From assembly GCA_900549805.1 (NCBI GenBank), contig URPV01000013.1:1-28029 (forward strand): a stretch of DNA of 28,029 nt. Reading direction: 5' to 3'. Numbering within the stretch: the first letter of the stretch is position 1; each line of letters begins with the position of its first letter. The DNA comes from an uncultured Veillonella sp. GTDB lineage: Bacteria; Bacillota; Negativicutes; Veillonellales; Veillonellaceae. A program made the translations under genes and the position numbers. The notes beneath the pieces were generated by a model. That model worked only from the letters and a program-made list of their open reading frames with translations, was not told the origin of the DNA and did not search any database. Below, in pieces: positions 1-7,908 of this stretch.

Positions 1-34
1 GTCCTTATGATGCGCACCCTCATAAGGACTTTTG
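1..34 (+). terminator. Intrinsic terminator of a gene lying upstream of the window
   Basis: A perfect 10-bp inverted repeat (GTCCTTATGA at 1-10, TCATAAGGAC at 20-29) with a 9-nt loop is followed by a short T run. It closes a transcription unit whose gene is outside the window, so mfd does not depend on read-through from it. Confidence 0.75.
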
Positions 35-60
35 TTATATACCCTTAAAAGTAGTAAAAT
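32..60 (+). promoter_or_regulatory. Putative sigma-A promoter for mfd
   Basis: TTGTTA at 32-37 and TAAAAT at 55-60 are separated by 17 nt, close to the vegetative consensus. It sits directly behind the upstream terminator and about 70 nt before the mfd start. Assigned by pattern only. Confidence 0.5.
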
Positions 61-134
61 AAGACTAATAATATATAAGTAATTAGGTGTGGCGGCTTCG
101 TCATGCCCTATTTCTGTTTGTAGAAGAGATATAG

Positions 135-3100
135 ATGAAAGCAATTAAAGACTTGTTGTACGATAACCCTTCCTTTAAAAGCGCTATTGAGGCCTTTAAG
201 CAGGATGGTAAAACAAATATATACGGTCTATCTGGGTCGCAAAAGACCTTCCTTTGGGCTCAGGCCTTTGAGGAGGCGGAGGAAGAAGCGACCATCGTCT
301 TGGTCCATAATCGGGAAGAAGCAGATCGCTGGGAGCGGGATTTAGCTTTTTTAGCCCCTCATAAGGTAGTCCGCCGCTTTCCACAGGTAGATCATATCCA
401 ATTTTCCACAGCTGCTCGGTCTTTAGAAAATCAGGCAAATCAGATGTCCGCTTTAGCAGACCTCATCTGGGGTCATCCTTCTGTAGTTATTGCTACCGCT
501 GAAGAAGTGGCTCAATACATAGCTGACCCTGATCAGTTAAAGGCTTGTGTTCTTCATATCAACCTAGGGGAAGAACTTAATCGAGATAGTCTCTTAGAAG
601 AACTGGTCTCCAATGGTTACGAGCGGGTAGACCAGGTTGAACAGCGGGGACATTTTGCTGTTCGCGGTGATATCATCGACATCTTCCCTGTTAATGAAGA
701 TAAACCGGTACGGATTGAACTGTTTGGGGACCAGGTGGATACTATTCGCCATTTCGATGAGGTCAGCCAACGGTCCATCGATTCTCTGGATACCTTTAAT
801 GTAGCTCCTTTTTCCATGATTTCATCTGATAATCTGGCTACCCTTCTCTCCTATGGTAAGAATGCCCTGTTAGTTGTTGATGAGCCTTTGCGGGTACAAG
901 AGGCCCTCAAGAAGTATCTCAAAGAAGACCCAGACCACCATAAGAGCCATGCGGATTGGTCCGCTTTGACTAGAACCATGGTAGCCAAGCGACAAATCGC
1001 CTATACCTTCATGCAACAGCGGTCTATGGGCCTTCCTGGCTTTAGCTCTATCGGCATTCAAGGGAAGTCTATGACCTCCTTTGAACGGCAGGTCCCTATC
1101 TTTATTGAAGAAGTCAAGAACTGGCACAAGCTAGGCCATCAAGTGGTTCTTGTTATGAATAACCGCCAGCGTAAGGAAAGCCTCTTAGCTGCCTTGAAAG
1201 AAGGCAGCATTCGCTACGAGGAGGTGGACCACTGGGGTCTTAAGAAGAATGTAGTCCTAGTTATGCAGGGCCTTCTGACGGATGGCTTTGAATTACCTCA
1301 TAGCCATTTTATCTTAGTTACTGAAGGGAATATCTACGGGACACAAAAGAAACGCCTCCGTCGTAAGCAGGAGAAGGGGCAGGAAATCAACTACTTCACG
1401 GACCTGACAGTGGGGGACTACGTAGTCCATGCTCTTCATGGTATCGGTAAGTATTTAGGTCTCAAAACCATTGAGATAGAGGGCAAGCATAAAGATTATA
1501 TCGAAATTGCCTATGCAGGGACGGATCGCCTCTTCCTGCCAGCTGATCATTTGGATCAACTACAAAAGTACATTGGTAACGAGGGGGATGTGCCGCGTAT
1601 CCATAAGATGGGTGGTGCAGACTGGCGCAAGGTAAAGGCTAAGGCTCAAAAATCCATCGATGACTTGGCAGACAAGCTAGTCGAACTCTATGCTAAGCGG
1701 GAAATTGCTGAAGGTTTTGCCTTCCCCGAGGATACTCCTTGGCAGGCTGAATTCGAAGAGGCCTTTCCTTATGAAGAGACGCCAGACCAATTGGTAGCTA
1801 CTGCTGAAATTAAGGAATCCATGGAGCGACAACAGCCTATGGACCGCCTTCTTTGTGGTGATGTAGGCTTTGGCAAGACGGAGGTGGCTATGCGGGCCAT
1901 CTTTAAGGCCGTCATGGCTGGTAAGCAGGTAGCAGTTCTCGTACCGACTACCGTCCTAGCTCAACAACACTTCCAAACCTTCTCTGATCGCTTTGCCCAT
2001 TGGGGAGTCCATGTAGATGTCCTCAACCGATTCCGGTCAGCTGCAGAGAAGAAGGAGACTCTTAAGAAGACAGCGGAAGGCCAGGTGGATGTCCTTATTG
2101 GCACCCATTCCCTCTTAAATGCGAAGGTTAAGTTTAAGAATTTAGGCCTTTTGGTGGTGGATGAAGAGCAACGCTTTGGGGTTGCCCAAAAAGAAAAGTG
2201 GAAGGAATGGGCTAACAACATCGATGTTCTTACCTTATCTGCTACGCCTATACCACGGACTCTTCACATGTCTTTGGTAGGGGTTAGGGAGATGTCCGTC
2301 ATCTCCACGCCACCAGAAGATCGTTTGCCCGTTCAAACCTATGTAGTGGAATACGACATGGGAATTATCACTGATGCCATTCGTCGGGAACTGCAACGAG
2401 GTGGTCAAGTCTTCTTCGTCTATAATCGGGTAGCCTCCATTGGACACATGGAAGAAGTATTGACTCAGGCTATGCCAGACCTACGCGTGGCCATTGCTCA
2501 CGGGCAGATGACAGGGCGGCAAATCGAGAATATTATGACCGACTTCTACGAAGGCCACTACGACGTCCTCTTATCCACCTCCATTATTGAAACGGGACTG
2601 GATATACCTAATGCTAATACCATCATCATCTATGATGCAGACCGCTTGGGGCTCAGCCAACTCTACCAAATGCGTGGTCGGGTAGGGCGGTCCCGTCGCC
2701 GGGCCTATGCTTACTTTATGTATCGGCCAGACAAGCTCTTAACTGAGCAAGCGGAAAAACGCCTCAAGGCTATTGAGGAGTTTACGGAATTGGGAGCTGG
2801 CTTTAAGCTAGCTATGCGAGACCTTGAGATCCGTGGCGCAGGTAATCTGTTAGGGTCCCAACAACACGGTAATATCGCCGCTGTAGGCTTTGGTACCTAT
2901 GTGACCATGTTAGAAGAGGCTGTTGCTAAGGCCCAACATAAAGAAGTGGAAGTTGTGCCTCCTGATCCTGCGGTGGACCTTGAGGTAGACGCCTTTATCG
3001 ACGATGCCTATATCAAGGATTCGGCTCGAAAGATTTCCATCTACCAACGCCTACTCAAGGTTAAGTCCTTGGGTGAACTTAACGATTTAACGGACGAATT

Positions 3101-3428
3101 GGTAGACCGCTTTGGTACACCTACCGATCCAGTGGAGCGTCTTCTCCGGGTGGCTAAAATCAAAGAAGAAGCTCGTCTCTTGGGCATCAAATCCATCCTC
3201 TTCCGCAATGATACGATTACCATCCAGTGGCAGGACGAGTCTAAGATGGTAGGCTGGGATTTAGGTTCTATAGACCAAGCCCTATGGAAGTCTATGAAAA
3301 TTCTGGGTGGTCAAGGACAGGCAGGACAGCCTCTCATGGTTTACATCTATACCAAGAGCCTAGGAACAGATATTTTGACCGTTATGGACCGGGTTATGAA
3401 GAACCTGGCATTACACGATATAGACTAA
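135..3428 (+). CDS. mfd: Transcription-repair coupling factor Mfd
   Basis: This DNA translocase pushes stalled RNA polymerase off damaged DNA and recruits UvrA/UvrB for nucleotide excision repair. At 1097 residues it is of normal family length (E. coli 1148). The N-terminal UvrB-like part carries the RGHFAVRGDIIDIFP block near residue 170. An RNA-polymerase-interacting CarD-like module lies around 420-500 (VGDYVVHALHGIGKYLG). The RecG-like motor has Walker A (GDVGFGKTE) near 575, the helicase box DEEQRFG near 676 and LSATPIPRT just after. A TRCF C-terminal domain ends the protein. The ATG has only a weak upstream GAAGAG. It is the first gene of a run with the flippase that starts 9 nt downstream. 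The following genes match the classical Firmicute mfd neighbourhood. Confidence 0.97.
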   Translation: MKAIKDLLYDNPSFKSAIEAFKQDGKTNIYGLSGSQKTFLWAQAFEEAEEEATIVLVHNREEADRWERDLAFLAPHKVVRRFPQVDHIQFSTAARSLENQANQMSALADLIWGHPSVVIATAEEVAQYIADPDQLKACVLHINLGEELNRDSLLEELVSNGYERVDQVEQRGHFAVRGDIIDIFPVNEDKPVRIELFGDQVDTIRHFDEVSQRSIDSLDTFNVAPFSMISSDNLATLLSYGKNALLVVDEPLRVQEALKKYLKEDPDHHKSHADWSALTRTMVAKRQIAYTFMQQRSMGLPGFSSIGIQGKSMTSFERQVPIFIEEVKNWHKLGHQVVLVMNNRQRKESLLAALKEGSIRYEEVDHWGLKKNVVLVMQGLLTDGFELPHSHFILVTEGNIYGTQKKRLRRKQEKGQEINYFTDLTVGDYVVHALHGIGKYLGLKTIEIEGKHKDYIEIAYAGTDRLFLPADHLDQLQKYIGNEGDVPRIHKMGGADWRKVKAKAQKSIDDLADKLVELYAKREIAEGFAFPEDTPWQAEFEEAFPYEETPDQLVATAEIKESMERQQPMDRLLCGDVGFGKTEVAMRAIFKAVMAGKQVAVLVPTTVLAQQHFQTFSDRFAHWGVHVDVLNRFRSAAEKKETLKKTAEGQVDVLIGTHSLLNAKVKFKNLGLLVVDEEQRFGVAQKEKWKEWANNIDVLTLSATPIPRTLHMSLVGVREMSVISTPPEDRLPVQTYVVEYDMGIITDAIRRELQRGGQVFFVYNRVASIGHMEEVLTQAMPDLRVAIAHGQMTGRQIENIMTDFYEGHYDVLLSTSIIETGLDIPNANTIIIYDADRLGLSQLYQMRGRVGRSRRRAYAYFMYRPDKLLTEQAEKRLKAIEEFTELGAGFKLAMRDLEIRGAGNLLGSQQHGNIAAVGFGTYVTMLEEAVAKAQHKEVEVVPPDPAVDLEVDAFIDDAYIKDSARKISIYQRLLKVKSLGELNDLTDELVDRFGTPTDPVERLLRVAKIKEEARLLGIKSILFRNDTITIQWQDESKMVGWDLGSIDQALWKSMKILGGQGQAGQPLMVYIYTKSLGTDILTVMDRVMKNLALHDID

Positions 3429-3437
3429 GGAGGACCG

Positions 3438-5009
3438 ATGAATCGATTTTTAAAGGGGGCTATGATCCTCACCTTAGCAGGTCTCATTGTGAAAGTTATA
3501 GGGGCTCTATCCAAGGTCTTTATAGCCCGTATTCTAGGGGGAGAGGGGATTGGTCTCTACCAGATGGCCTATCCTATCTATCAAATTATCGTAGCCATTG
3601 CTGCTTCAGGTGTACCGGTGGCCATTTCCATCATGATTGCGGATAAGCTAGCCAATAAGGATATGCGAGGGGTTAGACGAATTTTTAAGACCTCCTTTGT
3701 CATTCTATTTTTTGTAGGCCTAGTCTTCTCACTAGCTCTCTATGGGACCGCCCAGGCCATGGTGGATTCCGGTATGGTCACAGACCCTCGGGCCCTCTTG
3801 GCCATTCAAGCCTTGGCACCGGGCCTCTTTATCGTGACCATGCTGGCCTGCTTTAGGGGCTACTTCCAAGGTTTCCAATATATGGTGCCAACCGGGGTTT
3901 CTCAGATTTTTGAACAAACTTTCCGGGTGACTACTATGGTTGTCTTGGCCTACTTGCTCATTGACCGAGGCCTCGATTGGGCGGCTGCAGGGGCAACTTT
4001 TGCTACCCTACCAGGTGTTTTGGCAGGATTTGTGGTCCTTCTCTTCTTTTATGGTCGTCAGGCCACTATTCGTAAGGATTTAGAGGGCCAACAAAATCAA
4101 GCTGCCTTGGTGGAGTCGACAGGAGCTATCCTAAAGCGCCTGACCCTATTGGCAGTACCTGTATCCCTAGCCAATATCGTACTCCCGCTGGTGACAGCTA
4201 TTGATCTTTATATTGTGCCCCAGAGTCTTATTAATACGGGTTACTATATGAAAGAAGCTACTACCCAGTATGGTTATTTAGCAGGTATGGCTACATCTTT
4301 GGTGGGCTTACCGGTCATCCTGACCCAATCTTTGGCATCTTCCCTGGTGCCAGCTATTTCAGAGTCTTATTCCTTGCAGCAGCTGAGTAGTGTGAGAGGT
4401 CGGGCCCAATCGGCTATGAAGGTGGCCAGTCTCTTTACTATTCCAGCTTGCGTGGGCCTTTCCGTTTTGGCTCAGCCGGTTTCCCAACTCCTCTATGCTA
4501 CCCCTTATGCGGGACCTGTTATCGCCGTCATGTCTTTGACCATTATTTTCATCGGCTTACAGCAGGTAACAGCAGCTGTTTTACAGGGGTTGGGTAAGAC
4601 TCTTATACCTATGGTGACCATTGGCCTAGGGTTAGTGGCCAAGGTGATCTTGGATATGGTGTTGACACCTATGATTGGAATCAATGGAGCGGCTTGGGCT
4701 ACCAATGCCACATTTGCGGTAGCAGCCCTTATCAACCTCTGGTTTGTAGGTCGCTTGGTGGGTTCTATTATGAACCCAACGATATTCCTTAAAATCATTC
4801 TCTCCGCCTTAGCAATGGGCGGTGCTTCCGAGGTAGTTTTCCTCTTCCTTCAAAGCTTGTTGGGGAATAATATAGCCGTTGCCTTGACTATCATTGTGGC
4901 TCTTATCGTCTATGTGGTTACACTTTGGATTACCAAGGCTCTTGTCTACAAGGACTTATATAACTTCCCTGTTATAGGCAAAAAATTGCGTGCTCGAGAT
5001 GGTAAGTAA
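3438..5009 (+). CDS. MOP-superfamily lipid/polysaccharide flippase (SpoVB/YabM/MurJ-like)
   Basis: This is a 523-residue integral membrane protein with about 14 hydrophobic segments spread over its whole length. Its N-terminal region (GGEGIGLYQMAYPIYQI, near residue 35) is typical of Firmicute SpoVB/YabM-type polysaccharide transporters. The family flips undecaprenyl-linked precursors, such as lipid II, across the inner membrane. AAGGAGG overlaps the mfd stop and sits 6 nt before the ATG, so it is co-transcribed and probably coupled to mfd. In spore formers this slot between mfd and mazG is held by yabM/spoVB. Here it probably serves peptidoglycan or surface polysaccharide synthesis. Substrate and MurJ orthology cannot be decided from sequence alone. 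Confidence 0.88.
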   Translation: MNRFLKGAMILTLAGLIVKVIGALSKVFIARILGGEGIGLYQMAYPIYQIIVAIAASGVPVAISIMIADKLANKDMRGVRRIFKTSFVILFFVGLVFSLALYGTAQAMVDSGMVTDPRALLAIQALAPGLFIVTMLACFRGYFQGFQYMVPTGVSQIFEQTFRVTTMVVLAYLLIDRGLDWAAAGATFATLPGVLAGFVVLLFFYGRQATIRKDLEGQQNQAALVESTGAILKRLTLLAVPVSLANIVLPLVTAIDLYIVPQSLINTGYYMKEATTQYGYLAGMATSLVGLPVILTQSLASSLVPAISESYSLQQLSSVRGRAQSAMKVASLFTIPACVGLSVLAQPVSQLLYATPYAGPVIAVMSLTIIFIGLQQVTAAVLQGLGKTLIPMVTIGLGLVAKVILDMVLTPMIGINGAAWATNATFAVAALINLWFVGRLVGSIMNPTIFLKIILSALAMGGASEVVFLFLQSLLGNNIAVALTIIVALIVYVVTLWITKALVYKDLYNFPVIGKKLRARDGK

Positions 5010-5047
5010 AACTTACATTAGTACTTGGTAAGAGTAAGAGGTCTAGT

Positions 5048-5932
5048 ATGACCTATGAAGAAAAATTCCCAGGGGAAGTAGTTCCTACCACAATCCCTGA
5101 GGATGGTGAGAAAGATCCTGTTACCGCTGCTTATGAGCGGGATATGGCGGACCTAGCATTCACATTAGAACCCTTGGAAGATGTGGTGCGGACCCTACGG
5201 GAACCAGGTGGTTGCGATTGGGACCGGGCTCAAACTCATAAGTCCCTTCGTTGCTACTTATTGGAAGAGGTGTATGAGGCGTTAGATGCTATCGATGCTG
5301 ATGATATGGATAACCTGCGGGAAGAGTTAGGGGATATACTCCTCCAAGTGGTCTTTCATGCCCGCCTAGCTGAAGAACGGGGAGATTTTACCGTTCAGGA
5401 TGTCATCAATGACGTGTCTCAAAAGATGGTAGGTCGTCATCCCCATGTATTTAACCGGGCATCGGCCCTTGAAATGGGAGAAACTAAGCTGACTTGGGAC
5501 CAATTGAAGGCCAAAGAGAAGGGCCATGGGCGAAAAAAAGTGTTAGCTGGCGTTCCTAAGGGACTGCCTGCCTTGATGCGAGCCCAAAAACTACAAGAGA
5601 AGGCCGCCAAGGTAGGTTTTGACTGGGATTCTGTGGATCCTTGCTGGGCAAAAGTATACGAAGAAATAGAAGAGCTTAAGGAAGCCATCACTCAAAATGA
5701 TAGGGAAAATATGGAAAAAGAGGGCGGTGATGTGCTTTTTGCCTTGATAAATCTATTTAGATGGTTTAAAATAAGCGGAGAAAATGCACTGAACCGCACA
5801 AACACTAAGTTTTACACACGCTTTGCGTATGTTGAACACTGTGTTGACCAAAGTGGCCGTCCATGGGAGAGCTATTCACTAGCAGAGTTGGATGCCTTTT
5901 GGGAGCAGGCGAAAGCGCATGAATCCATTTAG
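5048..5932 (+). CDS. mazG: Nucleoside triphosphate pyrophosphohydrolase MazG
   Basis: MazG hydrolyses (d)NTPs, including damaged nucleotides, to the monophosphate and pyrophosphate. Two tandem MazG helical domains are visible. The first (about 45-165) begins LREPGGCDWDRAQTHKSL and has EEVYEALDAID followed by EELGDILLQVVFHARLAEE, which supply the Mg-binding ExxE...ExxD residues. The second (about 180-290) has EEIEELKEA and GGDVLFALINLFRW. Length is 294, against 263 in E. coli; the extra is an acidic N-terminal segment of about 30 residues. The start ATG has a weak AGAGGT upstream, so an internal start is possible. It lies 38 nt behind the flippase in the same unit. The last 200 nt of the gene carry a promoter-like sequence for the next gene. 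Confidence 0.93.
   Translation: MTYEEKFPGEVVPTTIPEDGEKDPVTAAYERDMADLAFTLEPLEDVVRTLREPGGCDWDRAQTHKSLRCYLLEEVYEALDAIDADDMDNLREELGDILLQVVFHARLAEERGDFTVQDVINDVSQKMVGRHPHVFNRASALEMGETKLTWDQLKAKEKGHGRKKVLAGVPKGLPALMRAQKLQEKAAKVGFDWDSVDPCWAKVYEEIEELKEAITQNDRENMEKEGGDVLFALINLFRWFKISGENALNRTNTKFYTRFAYVEHCVDQSGRPWESYSLAELDAFWEQAKAHESI
5744..5772 (+). promoter_or_regulatory. Candidate internal promoter within mazG, driving hup
   Basis: TTGATA (5744-5749), 17 nt, TAAAAT (5767-5772). Each box matches the consensus at five of six positions. It lies inside the mazG coding sequence, about 216 nt before the HU start. HU normally needs much higher expression than Mfd or MazG, which makes an internal promoter plausible. 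No experimental support. Confidence 0.4.
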
Positions 5933-5987
5933 GTCGACCTAGGGAGTCAACTTAAATGCGTCTATTTATTTTTAAGGAGGTTTTGTT

Positions 5988-6296
5988 ATGAACAAAACAG
6001 AATTGATCGCAAGCGTTGCAACAAAAGCTGAATTGACAAAAAAAGATGCTGAAAAAGCAGTAAAAGCTGTATTCGATACAGTTGCTGAAGCTTTGACAGC
6101 AGGCGACAAAGTACAAGTAATCGGTTTCGGTACTTTCGAAACTCGTGAACGCGCAGCTCGTACTGGCCGCAACCCACAAACTGGTAAAGAAATCAAAATC
6201 GCAGCATCCAAATCCCCAGCTTTCAAAGCTGGTAAAGGCTTGAAAGATCAAGTTAACGCTGCAAAAGCAACTGCTGCTAAAAAACGCAAAAAATAA
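5988..6296 (+). CDS. hup: HU-family nucleoid protein with a lysine-rich C-terminal tail
   Basis: HU dimers bind and bend DNA non-specifically and compact the nucleoid. The protein starts MNKTELIASVA and carries the DNA-binding arm around GRNPQTGKEIKI, both diagnostic for HU/IHF. A canonical HU is about 90 residues and ends near KDQVN; this one is 102 residues, with about 12 extra rich in Ala and Lys and ending KKRKK. A strong AAGGAGG precedes the ATG by 8 nt. Codon choice is heavily biased (AAA, GCA, GCT), unlike the neighbours, as expected for an abundant protein. It follows mazG by 55 nt and ends in a strong terminator, and is probably also transcribed from its own promoter. Position after mazG matches the Firmicute order. 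Confidence 0.95.
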   Translation: MNKTELIASVATKAELTKKDAEKAVKAVFDTVAEALTAGDKVQVIGFGTFETRERAARTGRNPQTGKEIKIAASKSPAFKAGKGLKDQVNAAKATAAKKRKK

Positions 6297-6321
6297 TTGA
6301 CTCCCACTATGGAGTGTTACG

Positions 6322-6352
6322 AAAAAGAGGTCTCTTAGGAGGCCTCTTTTTT
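6322..6352 (+). terminator. Intrinsic terminator after hup
   Basis: A 12-13 bp stem (arms at 6322-6334 and 6339-6351, one G-U pair) with the loop TTAG runs into six T residues. It ends the mfd-to-hup unit. Confidence 0.88.
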
Positions 6353-6353
6353 G

Positions 6354-6362
6354 TGCTATAAT
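6354..6362 (+). promoter_or_regulatory. Extended -10 promoter for the glycosyltransferase gene
   Basis: TGCTATAAT at 6354-6362 is a perfect extended -10 (TGn plus TATAAT). It abuts the hup terminator, so any -35 would lie in the terminator stem; extended -10 promoters tolerate a poor -35. The GTG start is about 38 nt downstream. Confidence 0.5.
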
Positions 6363-6399
6363 GGGGATAATGTGTTGTAAGTGAGAGAGGAGTCTTATT

Positions 6400-7566
6400 G
6401 TGGCTAAAGAAGAAGGGCGTAAGATTGTCATTGTATCGGCTTCCATAGGGACGGGCCATATGCAAGCGGCGCGGGCCATCGAAGAGTATTGGCACCAAGT
6501 AGAGCCTGATGCGACAATTACCCACGTAGACTTCCTGGATACGGATACTTTGTCCATCGATAACCTCCTCAAGGTGACTTACATTAAGATGATTGATGTC
6601 TTCCCTATGCTCTATGACCTTATCTATCGTCTTTCTACGGGCGCTAAAAAGGGGGCAGTCATGCAGACCGCTTTGTCCTACCTCTTAAAGAGTCGTATGT
6701 ATAAGCTTATTAAGAAGTCTAAGCCCGACGTGATGATCTTTACCCATCCATTCCCTTTAGGAGCAGCTTGTATCCTCAAGCGGAGGGGCCTTATTGATGT
6801 TCCCCTTATGGCCATTATGACGGATTTTTCTTCCCACCAGTTTTGGATTTATCCGCAAGTGGATTCCTACTTTGTAGCTACGGATTCCATGGTAGGTGAG
6901 TTGGCGTCCTGCACCATTCCGAAAAACCATATTCACGTAACAGGTCTTCCTGTGCGAAGGGCTTTCTTTGAGGCCGCTATTAAGGACTATCAAATGAAAA
7001 AACCTGTGAAGGTTCTCATCATGGGAGGGGGCCTGGGAATGGGATCTATATCCAGTGCCATGCGTCATTTAGATGATATAGAAGCCATAGATGAGCTCAT
7101 CGTTGTAGCAGGACAGAATACATCCCTCTATGAATCTCTCAATGATATGTCTCAGTCCATGAAGACCAAGACCCAAGTGTATGGTTATACCACTAATATC
7201 GCAGAACTCATGAGCCAATCGACCCTCTTAGTGACTAAGCCAGGTGCTTTGACCTGTATGGAGGCGGTTACGGTAGGCCTACCTATGGTATTCTTCGATG
7301 CTATTCCGGGCCAGGAAGAAGCTAATGCTAAACTCTTAGAGGAGTTAGGCTGTGCTCGTTGGGCCCGCGATATCCATAATTTGGAAGATGTGGTGACAGC
7401 CCTATTGATTAATCCAGACCGGCTCAAGGCTATGTCTGAACAATCCCGGCATTGGCATGTGGATGGGGCAGCTAATATCTATAAGGATATTGTGGCTTAC
7501 TTAGATGGGCTAGACCAAGAGGAAGGTCAGCTCCTTGTGAGGAGTCAGGAAGCTTACGATAGGTAG
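6400..7566 (+). CDS. MGDG-synthase/UgtP-like glycosyltransferase (GT28 type)
   Basis: The protein is 388 residues, about the size of UgtP/MGDG synthases, which transfer a hexose to diacylglycerol at the inner face of the membrane. The N-terminal half has IVSASIGTGHMQAARAI, the acceptor-side signature of the family. The C-terminal half has the nucleotide-sugar-binding region, with MGGGLGMGS near residue 210 and TKPGALTCMEAVTVGLP near 285. The start is GTG, preceded by GAGAGAGGAG at a suitable distance; no ATG fits the conserved N-terminus. It is a single-gene unit with its own promoter and terminator. The exact product (mono- or di-glycosyl diacylglycerol, or another lipid) is not readable. 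A MurG-like role is less likely because the N-terminal domain is of the MGDG type. Confidence 0.85.
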   Translation: MAKEEGRKIVIVSASIGTGHMQAARAIEEYWHQVEPDATITHVDFLDTDTLSIDNLLKVTYIKMIDVFPMLYDLIYRLSTGAKKGAVMQTALSYLLKSRMYKLIKKSKPDVMIFTHPFPLGAACILKRRGLIDVPLMAIMTDFSSHQFWIYPQVDSYFVATDSMVGELASCTIPKNHIHVTGLPVRRAFFEAAIKDYQMKKPVKVLIMGGGLGMGSISSAMRHLDDIEAIDELIVVAGQNTSLYESLNDMSQSMKTKTQVYGYTTNIAELMSQSTLLVTKPGALTCMEAVTVGLPMVFFDAIPGQEEANAKLLEELGCARWARDIHNLEDVVTALLINPDRLKAMSEQSRHWHVDGAANIYKDIVAYLDGLDQEEGQLLVRSQEAYDR

Positions 7567-7625
7567 ATGATTAGGCTTAGGCCAATATGACAAGTTTATA
7601 TACCTTTTCTTACAAAAGAGAACAG

Positions 7626-7665
7626 AAAAGACCCTGCTTACGGTTATGTAAGTGGGGTCTTTTTT
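7626..7665 (+). terminator. Intrinsic terminator after the glycosyltransferase
   Basis: A 16-bp stem (arms 7626-7641 and 7648-7663, two G-U pairs) with the loop GGTTAT ends in a T run. Confidence 0.88.
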
Positions 7666-7813
7666 ATATGAAATAGTAGTAAATAATACATCATAAATGA
7701 AATTTATTATTAATATTCACATAGATTAATATATGTGGATCTAGTACTATATATTGTTTTTGCTTTGCTCATAATATAGTAAAAAAGTTGGTATTACTAA
7801 AAGGAATATACCT

Positions 7814-7832
7814 ATTGATAATTTATATCAAT
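7814..7832. promoter_or_regulatory. Candidate operator dyad upstream of pflB
   Basis: ATTGATA (7814-7820) and TATCAAT (7826-7832) form a perfect 7-bp inverted repeat around ATTTA. The half-sites resemble the FNR/CRP-family half TTGAT/ATCAA, but the spacing is 7 rather than the FNR spacing of 4, so the regulator is unknown. Confidence 0.4.
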
Positions 7833-7851
7833 ATCCTATTGTAAATTATCG

Positions 7852-7868
7852 AGTGTAAGGATTACACT
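7852..7868. promoter_or_regulatory. Candidate operator dyad close to the pflB start
   Basis: AGTGTAA, GGA, TTACACT forms a 17-bp palindrome about 40 nt before the pflB ATG. This compact form suits a dimeric regulator. The loop of 3 would also allow a short RNA hairpin. Confidence 0.4.
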
Positions 7869-7908
7869 ATGTATATGAGAATAACTTTCATTTTATAGGA
7901 GGTGCACT

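Larger units (their letters stand above)
7666..7908 (+). promoter_or_regulatory. AT-rich regulatory region of pflB with several dyads
   Basis: This 243-nt non-coding stretch is far richer in A and T than its surroundings and holds several inverted repeats. CACATA-N8-TATGTG lies at 7718-7737. ATTGATA-N5-TATCAAT lies at 7814-7832. AGTGTAA-GGA-TTACACT lies at 7852-7868. CCTATTG is repeated at 7811 and 7835. Possible promoter boxes include TTGATA at 7815 with TATTGT at 7837 (16 nt apart), and TATAGT at 7775, but none stands out. A strong ATAGGAGG precedes the pflB ATG. Multiple operators would fit redox or carbon control of a fermentation gene. Confidence 0.5.

Noticed and set aside
3284..3646. 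Plus-strand 120-codon frame across the mfd/flippase junction
   Set aside because: It overlaps two well-supported genes in another frame and has no recognisable domain or ribosome site.
5952..6572. Minus-strand open frame of 206 codons across hup and its terminator
   Set aside because: It runs through HU, a terminator and the start of the next gene, and its product is low-complexity Phe/Ser/Cys-rich, as expected from antisense of AAA- and GCA-rich codons.
7814..7832. Classical FNR site
   Set aside because: Half-sites TTGAT and ATCAA are present, but the spacing is 7 rather than 4, so it is kept only as an unnamed dyad.
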